Assembly: GCF_039537005.1 (NCBI RefSeq)
Contig: NZ_BAAAZR010000004.1
Location: forward strand, 186,001-250,000
From: Sphaerisporangium flaviroseum
GTDB lineage: Bacteria > Actinomycetota > Actinomycetes > Streptosporangiales > Streptosporangiaceae
Length of the DNA stretch: 64,000 nucleotides
Direction: 5' to 3'
Shown: positions 17,800 to 26,673 of the stretch, piece after piece
Layout: every line of letters starts with the position of its first letter
How positions within the stretch are numbered: position 1 is the stretch's first letter
Translations under genes and position numbers: made by a program
Notes under the pieces: model-generated
Databases searched by the model: none
What the model saw: the letters and a program-made list of their open reading frames with translations, nothing else
Told to the model about the DNA's origin: nothing

Positions 17800-17935
17800 C
17801 ACCACCTCTGTATATGCAGCCGAACCACGAATAGGGGCCGACCTCCTGTTTCTTTCATCCACTGCACCACGCCACACAGCGTGCTGGACGGAGGTTTCGG
17901 CAATGTTCCGAAGATATGTCCGAAATAAGGCAAAT

Positions 17936-19336
17936 TCAGTATTGATAGGCGCCTGAATCCGGGTTTTTGGCGCGCGGGACGGGCCGCCCCGCCACGTCGT
18001 GGGCCAGGCCCGCGCCGCCGTACCAGGAGGGCCCGAGGGGCACCCCCTGGCCGATCGCGGACGCTCCGGCCCGCAGCCGCAGGTCACGCCTGCTCCGGAA
18101 GCCGGGATCCGCGCGAATCGACCGGTGGCCGAGCTTGAGGCCGGTGGTCCTGCCCCTGTAGACCCCGCCCGCGTCGTCGATGCCGGAGCCGTCCTCGAAC
18201 CCGACCACGCCGCCGACCTTGATGGCGTTGTTGCGCATCACCAGGATCTTCGCCGAACAGCCGTCCGCGCAGGAGACCCCGATGGTCGCACGGGCCGGCA
18301 GGTACACCGAGTTGTTGACCGCCACCGTCCCGAGGACGGGGCCCACCAGGTGGCCGGGGCCGCGGGTGATGAGGAAGGATCCGCGCTTGCGCGTGGAGGT
18401 CACCACGTTGTTGGCGAACCGGTTGCCCCGGGCCGTGCCACCGGGGCTGTGGCCGAGCTCGGCGAAGGTCTCGTTGTCGCGGGCCATGTTGTGCGTCACG
18501 AGGTTGCGGTCGCCGTCGTACACCTCCACGGCCGCGCCGTCGGACACGTAGTCCTGGCTGGGCGCGTAGCTGCCGGAGATCAGGTTGCCGATGACCCGGT
18601 TGTCGTCCCCGTTCAGCAGCACGCCGAACGCGCCGGAGTCGTTGTCCGGCTCGCCGTCGTTGACGCTCATCCGGTCGTTGCCGACCATCTGGCTGTTGCG
18701 GATGACGTTGCGCCCGCCGCGCTCGGTCACCCACACCCCCGCCACGTTGTGGTCGGCGTACACGTCCCACAGGTCGTTGTGGCGGCCGTCGATCCGGAAG
18801 CCTCCCCACCCGCAGTCGCTCGCCCGCAACTCGGAGATCCGGTAGTAGGCCCCCTTGACCACGACGCAGTCGCCGGCCCGCCCGCTGATCTTGGGACGGG
18901 GGCCCTTGCCGTACGCCGCCACGACGATGCGCCGCGCCGCGGTGCCCCTGCCCCGGAGCTCCAGCGTGCCCTTCCACCGGCCCGCGCGCTTGAACAGCAG
19001 GGTGTCCCCCGGGCGCAGGCGGGCGTCACCGGCCCTGCCGAGCGAGCGCCACGCCTTGCCGGGTGAGGTCCCCTGCGCGTCGTCGTCACCCTTCCGGCTG
19101 TCCACGTAGTACACCCTGCCCGCCGCGGCGCCGGAGCGTTCCAAGACGGGCAACGCCGGGGCGGGCGCCGCCGCCTTCACCGGTCCCACTCGGAACGCCG
19201 CCCTCGCGCGGGGCTCCTCGGGCTCCGCCGCCCTCGCGCGGGGCTCCTCGGGCACGGCTCGGGCCGCCGCCGGGATGGCGAGCAGCAGAAAAGTCAGCGG
19301 CAACGAGAGACCGGCCCGCCACAAGTTCGGCGCCAT
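17936..19336 (-). CDS. Secreted right-handed beta-helix (Pel/PbH1-type) protein
   Basis: 466 residues from the ATG at 19336. N-terminal signal peptide (hydrophobic core LSLPLTFLLLAIPAAARA) with cleavage near residue 27. Residues 85-130 contain YYVDSRKGDDDAQGTSPGKAWRSL, the usual entry to secreted pectate-lyase-like beta-helix proteins, followed by repeated NxVxxN rungs (about 170-400) such as RNVIRNSQMVGND and DNRVIGNLISGS. The C-terminus PDSGAYQY is also typical of this group. Function is likely polysaccharide binding or cleavage outside the cell; catalytic residues cannot be assigned. A short duplication just after the signal (PEEPRARAA twice) is a linker expansion. Confidence 0.75.
   Translation of the reverse strand: MAPNLWRAGLSLPLTFLLLAIPAAARAVPEEPRARAAEPEEPRARAAFRVGPVKAAAPAPALPVLERSGAAAGRVYYVDSRKGDDDAQGTSPGKAWRSLGRAGDARLRPGDTLLFKRAGRWKGTLELRGRGTAARRIVVAAYGKGPRPKISGRAGDCVVVKGAYYRISELRASDCGWGGFRIDGRHNDLWDVYADHNVAGVWVTERGGRNVIRNSQMVGNDRMSVNDGEPDNDSGAFGVLLNGDDNRVIGNLISGSYAPSQDYVSDGAAVEVYDGDRNLVTHNMARDNETFAELGHSPGGTARGNRFANNVVTSTRKRGSFLITRGPGHLVGPVLGTVAVNNSVYLPARATIGVSCADGCSAKILVMRNNAIKVGGVVGFEDGSGIDDAGGVYRGRTTGLKLGHRSIRADPGFRSRRDLRLRAGASAIGQGVPLGPSWYGGAGLAHDVAGRPVPRAKNPDSGAYQY
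19201..19252. repeat. Imperfect 30-bp tandem duplication in the beta-helix gene
   Basis: The unit at 19201-19230 is repeated from 19231 for 22-23 bases before diverging. It encodes the doubled EEPRARAA linker behind the signal peptide. Confidence 0.7.
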
Positions 19337-19421
19337 AACCCCACACTTAGTATCAAAACGATCGCTGCGCTCACGGTAGCGGTCCGGGGTTCCCACCGGG
19401 AGACCCCAACCTCACCCGCGT

Positions 19422-19439
19422 CCGGATCAAGTGATCCGG
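19422..19439. promoter_or_regulatory. Perfect 18-bp palindrome between divergent beta-helix and kinase genes
   Basis: CCGGATCA-AG-TGATCCGG is an 8-bp perfect inverted repeat with a 2-nt centre, about 85 nt upstream of the beta-helix ATG and 125 nt upstream of the kinase. It has the size and symmetry of a dimeric regulator site. No factor can be named. Confidence 0.4.
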
Positions 19440-19564
19440 CACGCCGGACGGTAGGCGTCCCCGGCGCCGCGGCCGGATCCTCGCCTGTCGACTTTGCCAT
19501 CCTTTGACGACGTCTTTCCCAGCTTGTGGATCTTGGCGGAGAATCCCGAGAGTAGCCTTTGCCA

Positions 19565-20923
19565 ATGCCCCTCTCATGGGCCGTCCTCTGGCCTCGATCC
19601 ATCCGAGGGCAGGTCACCCTCCTCGCCGTCGTGCTGGCGGGCCTCTTCCTGATCCCGCTCGGCATCGCGGCCGACATGGTGATCAGGAACGCGGTCTCCA
19701 ACTCCATCTGGCGTGGAACCAGGGAGGCCGCCTCACGAGTCGTCGTCGCCTACCGTGACTCGACCCTGCGCAACCCCATCGCCCCCGGTCCCGACGGCGT
19801 GACCATCATCCAGCTGATCGGCCCCGGTCGTCACATCCTCGCCTCGACCGCCGAGGCCCAGGGCATGCCCCCGGTCAGCGACAGGCGGCCCGACCTGTCC
19901 GACCGGCCCGTGGACTTCACCACCTGCAGGCGGTCCTCCCCCGCGGACTGCTTCCACGTGACGGCCGCCCTCGTCAACGCCAGATCCGGCGCGCCCATCG
20001 TCTACGCCGCGCACCGCACCCCCACGGTGCTGTCCAGCCGCATCCTCGACGTGGCCGTCGGTCTCCAGATCGCCGCCCTGGCCGGCCTCATCGGCTGGAT
20101 CGCCTGGAAGGCGGCCGACCGGGGGCTCCACACGGTCAAGAACATCCAGGCCGAACTGGCCCACATCACCGTGAGCGACCTCTCGCGGCGGGTCCAGGAA
20201 CCGCCGGGCGAAGACGAGATCTCCAACCTCGCGAGGACCGTCAACAGCACGCTCGCCCGCCTGGAGCACTCGGTCGAGCAGCAGCGCCGGTTCGCCGCGG
20301 ACGCCTCGCACGAGCTGCGCACCCCGATCGCCGGACTCCGCACGCAGCTGGAGAGCGCTCGGCTGCATCCCGAGCACACCGAGCTCGAAACCCTGGTGAC
20401 CGGCGCGCTGCGCGACACCGACCGGCTGGAGGCCATCGTCACCGACCTGCTGTTCATGGCGAGGCTGGGGTCGAGCGGGGCGGCGGTGCAGGAGAGCGTC
20501 GACCTCGGGCACCTGGCCGCCGAGGAGATCGCACGCAGGAAGGGCCCGATCCCGATCACCGCGGAACTCCAGGAGGACGTCACCGTGCTGGGCGTGCGGA
20601 CCCAGCTCCACAGGGTGATCGTCAACCTGCTGGACAACGCCCGCCGCCACGCGGCCGGCATGATCAAGGTCGAGGTGAGCGCCTCCGGTGACGCCGCCGT
20701 GCTGGCCGTCATCAACGACGGCGACCGCATCGCCGAGAAGGACCGTGAACGCGTCTTCCACCGTTTCACCCGGCTGGACGAATCCCGCAGCAGGAACAAG
20801 GGAGGGACCGGCCTCGGGCTCGCCATCGCCCGCGACGTGGCCATCGCGCACGGCGGGACGCTGCACGTCGAGGACGTCCCTGAGGGCACGAGGTTCGTCC
20901 TCCGGCTGCCCGTGGTGGAGTAA
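19565..20923 (+). CDS. Two-component sensor histidine kinase (orphan)
   Basis: 452 residues from the ATG at 19565; a TTG two codons earlier has slightly better spacing to GAGAG and is an alternative. Membrane helices lie at about 17-40 and 162-182, enclosing a 120-residue extracytoplasmic sensor domain with two cysteines in CRRSSPADC. A HAMP linker follows, then the H box FAADASHELRTPIAGL with phospho-acceptor His249, N box NLLDNARRHA, G1 region VINDGDRIAEKD and G2 GGTGLGLAIARD. The catalytic core is intact. No response regulator gene is adjacent on either side, so its partner is elsewhere. The signal sensed is unknown; neighbours are wall or surface genes. Confidence 0.88.
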   Translation: MPLSWAVLWPRSIRGQVTLLAVVLAGLFLIPLGIAADMVIRNAVSNSIWRGTREAASRVVVAYRDSTLRNPIAPGPDGVTIIQLIGPGRHILASTAEAQGMPPVSDRRPDLSDRPVDFTTCRRSSPADCFHVTAALVNARSGAPIVYAAHRTPTVLSSRILDVAVGLQIAALAGLIGWIAWKAADRGLHTVKNIQAELAHITVSDLSRRVQEPPGEDEISNLARTVNSTLARLEHSVEQQRRFAADASHELRTPIAGLRTQLESARLHPEHTELETLVTGALRDTDRLEAIVTDLLFMARLGSSGAAVQESVDLGHLAAEEIARRKGPIPITAELQEDVTVLGVRTQLHRVIVNLLDNARRHAAGMIKVEVSASGDAAVLAVINDGDRIAEKDRERVFHRFTRLDESRSRNKGGTGLGLAIARDVAIAHGGTLHVEDVPEGTRFVLRLPVVE

Positions 20924-21069
20924 CCCGAGCTCCAAGAGTTAACAGGAGCGACGCTGGGTGTTCAGCTCAGGCTCCCCCGGCCCGACCACCCCGGTGGTTA
21001 GCGTGCGTGGCACCTTACGAGCGTCTCGCCGCGGCGAACGCTCGCTACGCCGCATATCAAGGAGTCACC

Positions 21070-23130
21070 TTGCGAGTCCTGGCCGTCATCCCCGCCCGTG
21101 GTGGTTCTGCGGGCGTGCCGCTCAAGAACCTGGCCAAGGTGGGCGGCACGCCCCTGGTCGCCCGTGCGGTGGCCTCCTGTGTGGCGGCCGAGTTCATCGA
21201 CGAGGTCGTCGTCAGCACCGACCACGACGGCATCTCCGCCGTCGCCGCCGCCGCGGGCGCTCGCGTGGTGAACCGCCCCGCGGAGCTCAGCGGCGCCACC
21301 GCCTCCAGCGAGTCGGCCCTGCTGCACGCGCTCGACCGGATCGGCACCGACCCCGAGGTGGTCGTGCTCGTGCAGTGCACCAGCGCCTTCATCGACCCCA
21401 CCGACCTCGACGCCGCGATCGCCAAGGTCCTCGACGGCACCTGTGACGTGGTCTTCTCCGGGCTGGCGACCCACGAGTTCGTGTGGTCCGCCCGCGACGG
21501 CGGCGTGAGCGGGGTCAACCACGACCCGGCCCACCGCCCGCGCCGCCAGGACCGCGATCCCGAATACCGCGAGACCGGCGCCTTCTACGCCATCCGCACG
21601 GCGGGCCTGCGCGAGCACGGGCACCGGTTCTTCGGCACCGTCGGCGTCCAGCCCGTGCCCTCGCGCCACGCCGTCGAGGTCGACACCCCCGAGGACCTCG
21701 AGATCGTACGAGCGCTCGCGCCCTTCGTGGACCAGCCGGGACCGCTGGACGTGGACGCGGTGATCACCGACTTCGACGGCGTGCACACCGACGACCTGGT
21801 CTATGTCGACCAGGACGGTCGCGAGATGGTGGCCGTCAGCCGCTCGGACGGGCTCGGGATCTCCCTGCTCAAGCGGTCTGGAGTGCGGCTGCTGGTCCTG
21901 TCGACCGAGCGCAACCCGGTCGTCGCCGCCCGCGCGCGCAAGCTCGGCGTGCCGGTGCTGCAGGGGCTGGCCTCCAAGCACACCGCGCTGCGCGACTGGC
22001 TGAGCATCGAGGGCCTGGACCCCTCGCGCGTGGCCTACGTGGGCAACGACCTCAACGACCTCGGCTGCATGGAGATGGTCGGCTGGCCGGTCGCCGTACC
22101 CGACTCCCACCCGCGCGTGCGGGCCGCGGCGCGCATCGTGCTCAGCCACCAGGGCGGCGCGGGCGCCGTACGGGAGCTGTGCGACCGCGTGCTCGCCGCC
22201 CGCCCCGTCGACGCCGAGCCCGCCGTGGCCGGCCCGCGGGCCACGCTCCGCGTCAAGGGCGCCCCGGTCCAGGTCGGCGAGTCGCTGGTCGGCCCCGGGC
22301 AGCCGGTGTACGTCATCGGCGAGATCGGCATCAACCACAACGGCGACCTGGACATCGCACGCCGGCTCATCGACGTCGCCGCCGAATCGGGCTGCCAGGC
22401 CGTGAAGTTCCAGAAGCGCACCCCCGAGATCTGCGTGCCGGTCGAGCAGCGCGGCAAGATCCGGCAGACTCCGTGGGGCGAGATGACCTACATGGAGTAC
22501 AAGATCCGGACGGAGTTCGGCCACGACGAGTACACGCAGATCGCCAAGTACTGCGCCGAGCGCGGCCTCGACTGGTTCGCCTCCCCGTGGGACATCCCCT
22601 CGGTCGACTTCCTGGAGGAGATGGACGTCGTCACGCACAAGGTCGCCTCGGCCAGCGTGACCGACCACGAGCTGCTGCGCCGGCTCGCCGCCACCGGCAA
22701 GCCGATCATCCTGTCCACCGGGATGTCGACGCTCCAGGAGATCGACGAGGCCGTGGACATCCTCGGCACCTCCAAGCTGGTGATCATGCACGCCACCTCC
22801 ACCTACCCGCTGCCGCCTGAGGAGGCCAACCTGCGGACGATCATCACGCTGCAGGACCGGTACGGCGTCCCGGTCGGCTACTCCGGCCACGAGCGCGGCC
22901 TGCAGATCTCGCTGGCCGCCGTCACGCTCGGAGCGGTCACCGTGGAGCGGCACATCACCCTGGACCGCACGATGTGGGGGTCCGACCACGCCGCCTCCCT
23001 GGAGCCGAGCGGGCTCGCACACCTGGTTCGCGACATCCGCGTCATCGAGTCCGCCCTCGGCGACGGGGTCAAGCGGGTGTTCCCGGGCGAGGAGGCCCCC
23101 AAGGCCCGGCTGCGCCGCGTCACGGTCTGA
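21070..23130 (+). CDS. NeuA-HAD-NeuB fusion: nonulosonate synthase/phosphatase/CMP-transferase
   Basis: 686 residues from the TTG at 21070, which has AAGGAG five bases upstream; an upstream GTG at 21007 lacks one. Residues 1-222 are a CMP-sialate synthetase (PARGGSAGVPLKN loop, CTSAFI, TPEDLE end). Residues 228-375 are a KdsC-like HAD phosphatase with DFDGVHTDD (Asp234/Asp236) and GNDLNDLGCM. Residues 400-686 are a NeuB aldol synthase (GEIGINHNGDL, AVKFQKR, KVASASVTDHELL, VGYSGHERG, ERHITLD). The usual C-terminal SAF domain of NeuB is missing. Together this could condense a hexose-6-phosphate with PEP, dephosphorylate the 9-phosphate and activate it as CMP-sugar; Neu5Ac versus Kdn cannot be decided. 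First gene of a surface-glycan operon. Confidence 0.88.
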   Translation: MRVLAVIPARGGSAGVPLKNLAKVGGTPLVARAVASCVAAEFIDEVVVSTDHDGISAVAAAAGARVVNRPAELSGATASSESALLHALDRIGTDPEVVVLVQCTSAFIDPTDLDAAIAKVLDGTCDVVFSGLATHEFVWSARDGGVSGVNHDPAHRPRRQDRDPEYRETGAFYAIRTAGLREHGHRFFGTVGVQPVPSRHAVEVDTPEDLEIVRALAPFVDQPGPLDVDAVITDFDGVHTDDLVYVDQDGREMVAVSRSDGLGISLLKRSGVRLLVLSTERNPVVAARARKLGVPVLQGLASKHTALRDWLSIEGLDPSRVAYVGNDLNDLGCMEMVGWPVAVPDSHPRVRAAARIVLSHQGGAGAVRELCDRVLAARPVDAEPAVAGPRATLRVKGAPVQVGESLVGPGQPVYVIGEIGINHNGDLDIARRLIDVAAESGCQAVKFQKRTPEICVPVEQRGKIRQTPWGEMTYMEYKIRTEFGHDEYTQIAKYCAERGLDWFASPWDIPSVDFLEEMDVVTHKVASASVTDHELLRRLAATGKPIILSTGMSTLQEIDEAVDILGTSKLVIMHATSTYPLPPEEANLRTIITLQDRYGVPVGYSGHERGLQISLAAVTLGAVTVERHITLDRTMWGSDHAASLEPSGLAHLVRDIRVIESALGDGVKRVFPGEEAPKARLRRVTV

Positions 23131-23174
23131 GGGCCGGGCAGAGTGCACACGGTGACCGGCCCCGGAGGCCGCCG

Positions 23175-24137
23175 TTGATCACGTTGTCCGTCGTGGTGCC
23201 GGTGCGGGACGCCGAGCCGTACATCGCCGACGCCCTCACCTCGCTGAAGCGCAACGCCCGGCACGACTTCGAGTTCATCGTCGTCGACGACGGCTCGGTG
23301 GACGCGACCCCGCAGATCATCGGCGACTTCCGCGACGACCTGCCGGGCCTGACCGTCCTGCGCGACGCCTCCCCCGTGGGCCTGGCGGACGCCCGCAACC
23401 GCGGCCTGTCCCTCGCGTGCGGCCGGTACGTCACGTTCGTGGACGGTGACGACTGGCTGGCGCGGGGGTATCTGGCCGATCTGGTGGCCGCGATCGACGC
23501 GCTGGGCTGCGACTTCGTCAGGACCGACCACGTACAGGTGGAGGGGCGCAAGCGGGTGGTCCACCGGGCGCCGGAGGCCCGGCGGGGAGTGGTGCTCGAT
23601 CCCCGGGGCGGCATCCTGCCGGCCGCCGCCAAGACGATGGTGGACTACCCGTACGCCTGGGCCGGGATCTACCGGCGCGAGCTGGGCGACCTGCTCGCCT
23701 TCCCCGGGCACCTGCACACCGCCGAGGACCGCCCGTGGATCTGGCGGCTGCACCGGGAGGCGCGCTCGTTCGCGGTGGTCTCCCTCGCGGGCGTCTTTTA
23801 CCGCCGGATGGTGCCCGCGTCGCTGACCCAGATCGGGGACGAGCGGCAGTTGCACTTCTTCGACGCGTTCGAGCTGGTGTTCAAGCAGGTCCAGGACGAG
23901 GAGGAGCTGCTTCCCAAGGCCGTGCGCACCTTCTGCGCCCTGCTGGCGCACCATCTGGAACTCGGCGACCGCTTCTCCCCCGAGTTGCGCGCCCGCTTCC
24001 AGGCCAGGGCGCAAGACGTCCTCGCCGGCCTGCCCGCGGGGCTGGTGGCGGGCTCGGGCCTGGAGCCCGAGCGCGCCGCCCTGCTGCGCCCGCTGCTGCC
24101 CCGGCACCCCAAAGAGCCCGAGGAGCGCTTCCCGTGA
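23175..24137 (+). CDS. Family 2 glycosyltransferase
   Basis: 320 residues from the TTG at 23175 with GGAGG six bases upstream. GT-A fold inverting transferase: LSVVVPVRDAEPYIADAL at the start, VVDDGSVDATPQI nucleotide site, ARNRGLSLACGRYVTFVDGDDW with the metal-binding DGD, and an ED(R/P) motif in HTAEDRPWIW as catalytic-base region. It follows the NeuA-HAD-NeuB fusion by 44 nt and overlaps the polysialyltransferase-family gene, so it probably adds a sugar to the same surface glycan at the cytosolic face. No transmembrane helix. Donor and acceptor unknown. Confidence 0.85.
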   Translation: MITLSVVVPVRDAEPYIADALTSLKRNARHDFEFIVVDDGSVDATPQIIGDFRDDLPGLTVLRDASPVGLADARNRGLSLACGRYVTFVDGDDWLARGYLADLVAAIDALGCDFVRTDHVQVEGRKRVVHRAPEARRGVVLDPRGGILPAAAKTMVDYPYAWAGIYRRELGDLLAFPGHLHTAEDRPWIWRLHREARSFAVVSLAGVFYRRMVPASLTQIGDERQLHFFDAFELVFKQVQDEEELLPKAVRTFCALLAHHLELGDRFSPELRARFQARAQDVLAGLPAGLVAGSGLEPERAALLRPLLPRHPKEPEERFP

Positions 24138-25399
24138 CCCAGGTCTTCTACAGCTCGACGCTCTTCGGGGCGATGACGCTGGCCGCGGCCATGGACGCGG
24201 GGAGGTTCGGCCCCCACACCGGGCGCAGGATCCTGCTGGTGTCCGGCAACGCCGCGATCCCGGAGATCACCCCCTCGCTGGAGGCGGCGGGCTTCGCCTC
24301 GCTCCGCCCGCGCTTCGACGAGGTGTGGTCCTGGAACGACATCGTGGCGCCCCTGCACCCCTCCGACTGGAAGGCGCGCGTCATCGAGGTGCCCATGCTC
24401 GGGCGCCTGCTGCGGTCGCACCTGTCGCTGGACGACGGCCCGGCGGAGCTGGTCATGGAGTCCATCGCGGTGCCACCGGCGCGGACGATCGCGGCGCTGA
24501 TCCGGGACTGCCCGATCACGGTGTACTCCGACGGGCTGATGAGCTACGGGCCCACACGCGACCCGCTGCCGCTGGAGATCTCCGGCCGGATCACCCGGCT
24601 TCTCCACCTCGATCTGGTGCCCGAGCTCACCCCGCTGCTGCTGAGGGAGGTGGGCGTCGCGCCCGACCCGCTGCCGGACGCGGCGTTCCGCGGGGTGCTG
24701 GACGAGATGCCCGCACCGGACGGCCTGTCCGGCGAGGCGGTGATCCTCGGGCAGTACCTGTCGGCCCTGGAGATCGTCACGCCGGAGGAGGAGGCGGAGC
24801 TGCATTCGGGGATGCTGCGCGCGCTCGCCGCCCGGGGGCACCGGAAGGTGCTGTTCAAACCGCATCCGGCCGCGGGGCGCCGCCACGCCCAGCAGCTGAG
24901 GCAGGTGGCCGGGCAGCTCGGTGTGGAGCTGAGCGTGGCGGGCGAGACCGTCCCGGCGGAGATCTGCTTCCAGGCCCTGCGCCCCGAACTGGTGGTGGGC
25001 TGCTTCTCCACCGCGCTGATGACCGCCCACCGGCTCTTCGGCGTCCCGATCGCGACGATGGGCTGCGACCTGGTGCTCGAACGGCTCGCTCCGTACGAGA
25101 ACAGCAACCGTGTGCCGGTGACGATCGTCGACGCGACCGTGCCCCGCCTGGCCGCGGACGGATCGCTGGGCGCGCCGCCGGAGGTCGACCTCCCCGCGCT
25201 GGTCGAGGCGGTGGGCTTCTGCATGCAGAGCGAGGCGTACCCGGAGCTTCGCGAGGTGGCCGCCCGTCACATCGAGACCCACGGCGCGCAGGCCCGCTAC
25301 TTCAAGAACCGCCGCCTGGCCTCCGTCGGCCTGGTGCCGGCCCCCGAGCCCCCCAAGGGCAGGGCGCTCACCCGCCTGCGCCGCGCTCTCACCCGCTGA
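24134..25399 (+). CDS. Polysialyltransferase-family protein (PF07388-like)
   Basis: 421 residues, GTG start overlapping the GT2 stop. GT-B-like transferase resembling the alpha-2,8-polysialyltransferase family: QVFYSSTLFGAMTLAAA near the N-terminus, the HP motif in KVLFKPHPAAGRRHAQQL around residue 240 and an S/T motif in VVGCFSTALMTAHRLFG. In capsule systems these enzymes polymerise CMP-activated nonulosonates, matching the NeuA-NeuB fusion two genes upstream. No signal or membrane segment, consistent with a peripheral cytosolic-face enzyme. Whether it makes a homopolymer or adds single Kdn/Neu-type residues to a teichulosonic-acid-like wall polymer cannot be told. Last gene of the plus-strand operon. 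Confidence 0.75.
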   Translation: MTQVFYSSTLFGAMTLAAAMDAGRFGPHTGRRILLVSGNAAIPEITPSLEAAGFASLRPRFDEVWSWNDIVAPLHPSDWKARVIEVPMLGRLLRSHLSLDDGPAELVMESIAVPPARTIAALIRDCPITVYSDGLMSYGPTRDPLPLEISGRITRLLHLDLVPELTPLLLREVGVAPDPLPDAAFRGVLDEMPAPDGLSGEAVILGQYLSALEIVTPEEEAELHSGMLRALAARGHRKVLFKPHPAAGRRHAQQLRQVAGQLGVELSVAGETVPAEICFQALRPELVVGCFSTALMTAHRLFGVPIATMGCDLVLERLAPYENSNRVPVTIVDATVPRLAADGSLGAPPEVDLPALVEAVGFCMQSEAYPELREVAARHIETHGAQARYFKNRRLASVGLVPAPEPPKGRALTRLRRALTR

Positions 25400-25409
25400 C
25401 GTCCCCGTC

Positions 25410-25435
25410 CGGGCCGGCCGATCCGCGCCGGCCCG
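25410..25435. terminator. Strong bidirectional hairpin between convergent glycan operons
   Basis: CGGGCCGGC (25410-25418), 8-nt loop, GCCGGCCCG (25427-25435): a perfect 9-bp stem followed by TTCCCTTCC, ending both converging operons. Confidence 0.7.
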
Positions 25436-25443
25436 TTCCCTTC

Positions 25444-26673
25444 CTAGCCGAGCGCCTTCAGGTAGCGGCGCACGCGGCGGCCCGCGCGGTAGCCGGCCCG
25501 GAGCACCTCCGGCGGGACCTCGACCCGAAGACGGGCGCGACGGCGCGCCGCCGCGTGTGCCGGGCCGTCGAGCAGCGACCGCACCGGGGCCAGCCCGCCC
25601 GAGCGAGCCTGCTCGACCAGCACGGCGAGCCCTCCCACCCAGTCGCTGACGGCCGGATCGTGGAAGTAGTTGGCGTCGCACCACGTGTGAGCGGGCCGGC
25701 GGAAGTCACCACGCGCGAGGTCCTCCAGGGTGCCGAGACAGCCGCTGTCCTCGAACACCAGGTTGATCATCTCCGCGTTCACCCCGAAATCGGAGAGCAC
25801 GAGCAGTGGGACCTCCCCCATGATGGCCTCCAGGGCCGCCGTGGAGCTCACCGTCACGAACGCGGCGGCCAGGGCGAGGTGCTCGTGCATCGCGCCGGCG
25901 GCGAACCGCACGGCGCCGGGGCGTACCGCGCCCGAATCGGCCAGCGAGCGCCAGAGCCGCTCGTAGTGGTAACGCTCGTTGTGGGTCTGGCGCTCGGTCT
26001 CCAGCGCACGAAGTTTGACGACGACGTCCAGGTCGGGCCGGGCCTCGGCGAGCCCGGCCAGGGCCAGCAGGATGCTCTCCCTGTCCTCCCGCCGCTTGGG
26101 AACCTTGGCCTGGGTCGCGAAGATCACCCGGTCACCGGGGGCGGCCGGGGATCCGTCGTGCCGGTGTGCCGGTCCCTGGCCGAGGTAGGGCAGTCGGGCG
26201 AGGGCCACCGACCCCGTCGCGCCCAGTTCCTTGCCGATGCGGCCGAACTCCTCAACCTCCTTGCCGCTGTGCACCACGAACAGGTCGCAGCCGCCGCGGT
26301 ACATCCAGGCCTTCTCGGTCGCGGGGATGGAGATGCCGGGAAGGCCGGACACGAAGACCGGGCGCGGGCTGAGCCCGCCGAACACCTCGCTGACCAGCAC
26401 GTCCACCACGGGCCCGGTGCACGCCACCAGCACGACGTCCGGCCTGATCTGCTCGGCGAGCCGCCGCAGCCCCCTGGCCGGCACCACGGAAGGCGGCTCG
26501 CCGGCGCCGGACCGCGTCCCGCTGACCGCGGCGGCGATCTGGGCGGGCGAGGGCACGATCGGCGTGCGCACCACGGAGAGCGTGGAGGTCCACGCGGCCG
26601 GTAGCTGGTCGAGCAGGCCCGCCGCCCACTTCAGGTACGAATCCGAATCGGCCACGGCGAGAACCCGGCTCAA
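25444..26673 (-). CDS. Putative glycosyltransferase (DUF6716-like)
   Basis: 409 residues from a TTG at 26673 that overlaps the upstream stop as TTGA, with GAAGGGG six bases before it. Begins MSRVLAVADSDSYLKWAAGLL, has VVLVACTGPVVDVL, GLPGISIPATEKAWMYRGGCDLFVVHS and a late VSSTAALEAIMGEVPLLVLSDFGVN segment in the position of the GT-B nucleotide-sugar site. The family is known mainly from actinobacterial genomes as an uncharacterised glycosyltransferase; I recognise it by pattern only. A basic C-terminal tail of about 40 residues could bind membrane phospholipid. It converges on the NeuA-HAD-NeuB operon and is likely part of the same glycan pathway. Confidence 0.6.
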   Translation of the reverse strand: MSRVLAVADSDSYLKWAAGLLDQLPAAWTSTLSVVRTPIVPSPAQIAAAVSGTRSGAGEPPSVVPARGLRRLAEQIRPDVVLVACTGPVVDVLVSEVFGGLSPRPVFVSGLPGISIPATEKAWMYRGGCDLFVVHSGKEVEEFGRIGKELGATGSVALARLPYLGQGPAHRHDGSPAAPGDRVIFATQAKVPKRREDRESILLALAGLAEARPDLDVVVKLRALETERQTHNERYHYERLWRSLADSGAVRPGAVRFAAGAMHEHLALAAAFVTVSSTAALEAIMGEVPLLVLSDFGVNAEMINLVFEDSGCLGTLEDLARGDFRRPAHTWCDANYFHDPAVSDWVGGLAVLVEQARSGGLAPVRSLLDGPAHAAARRRARLRVEVPPEVLRAGYRAGRRVRRYLKALG

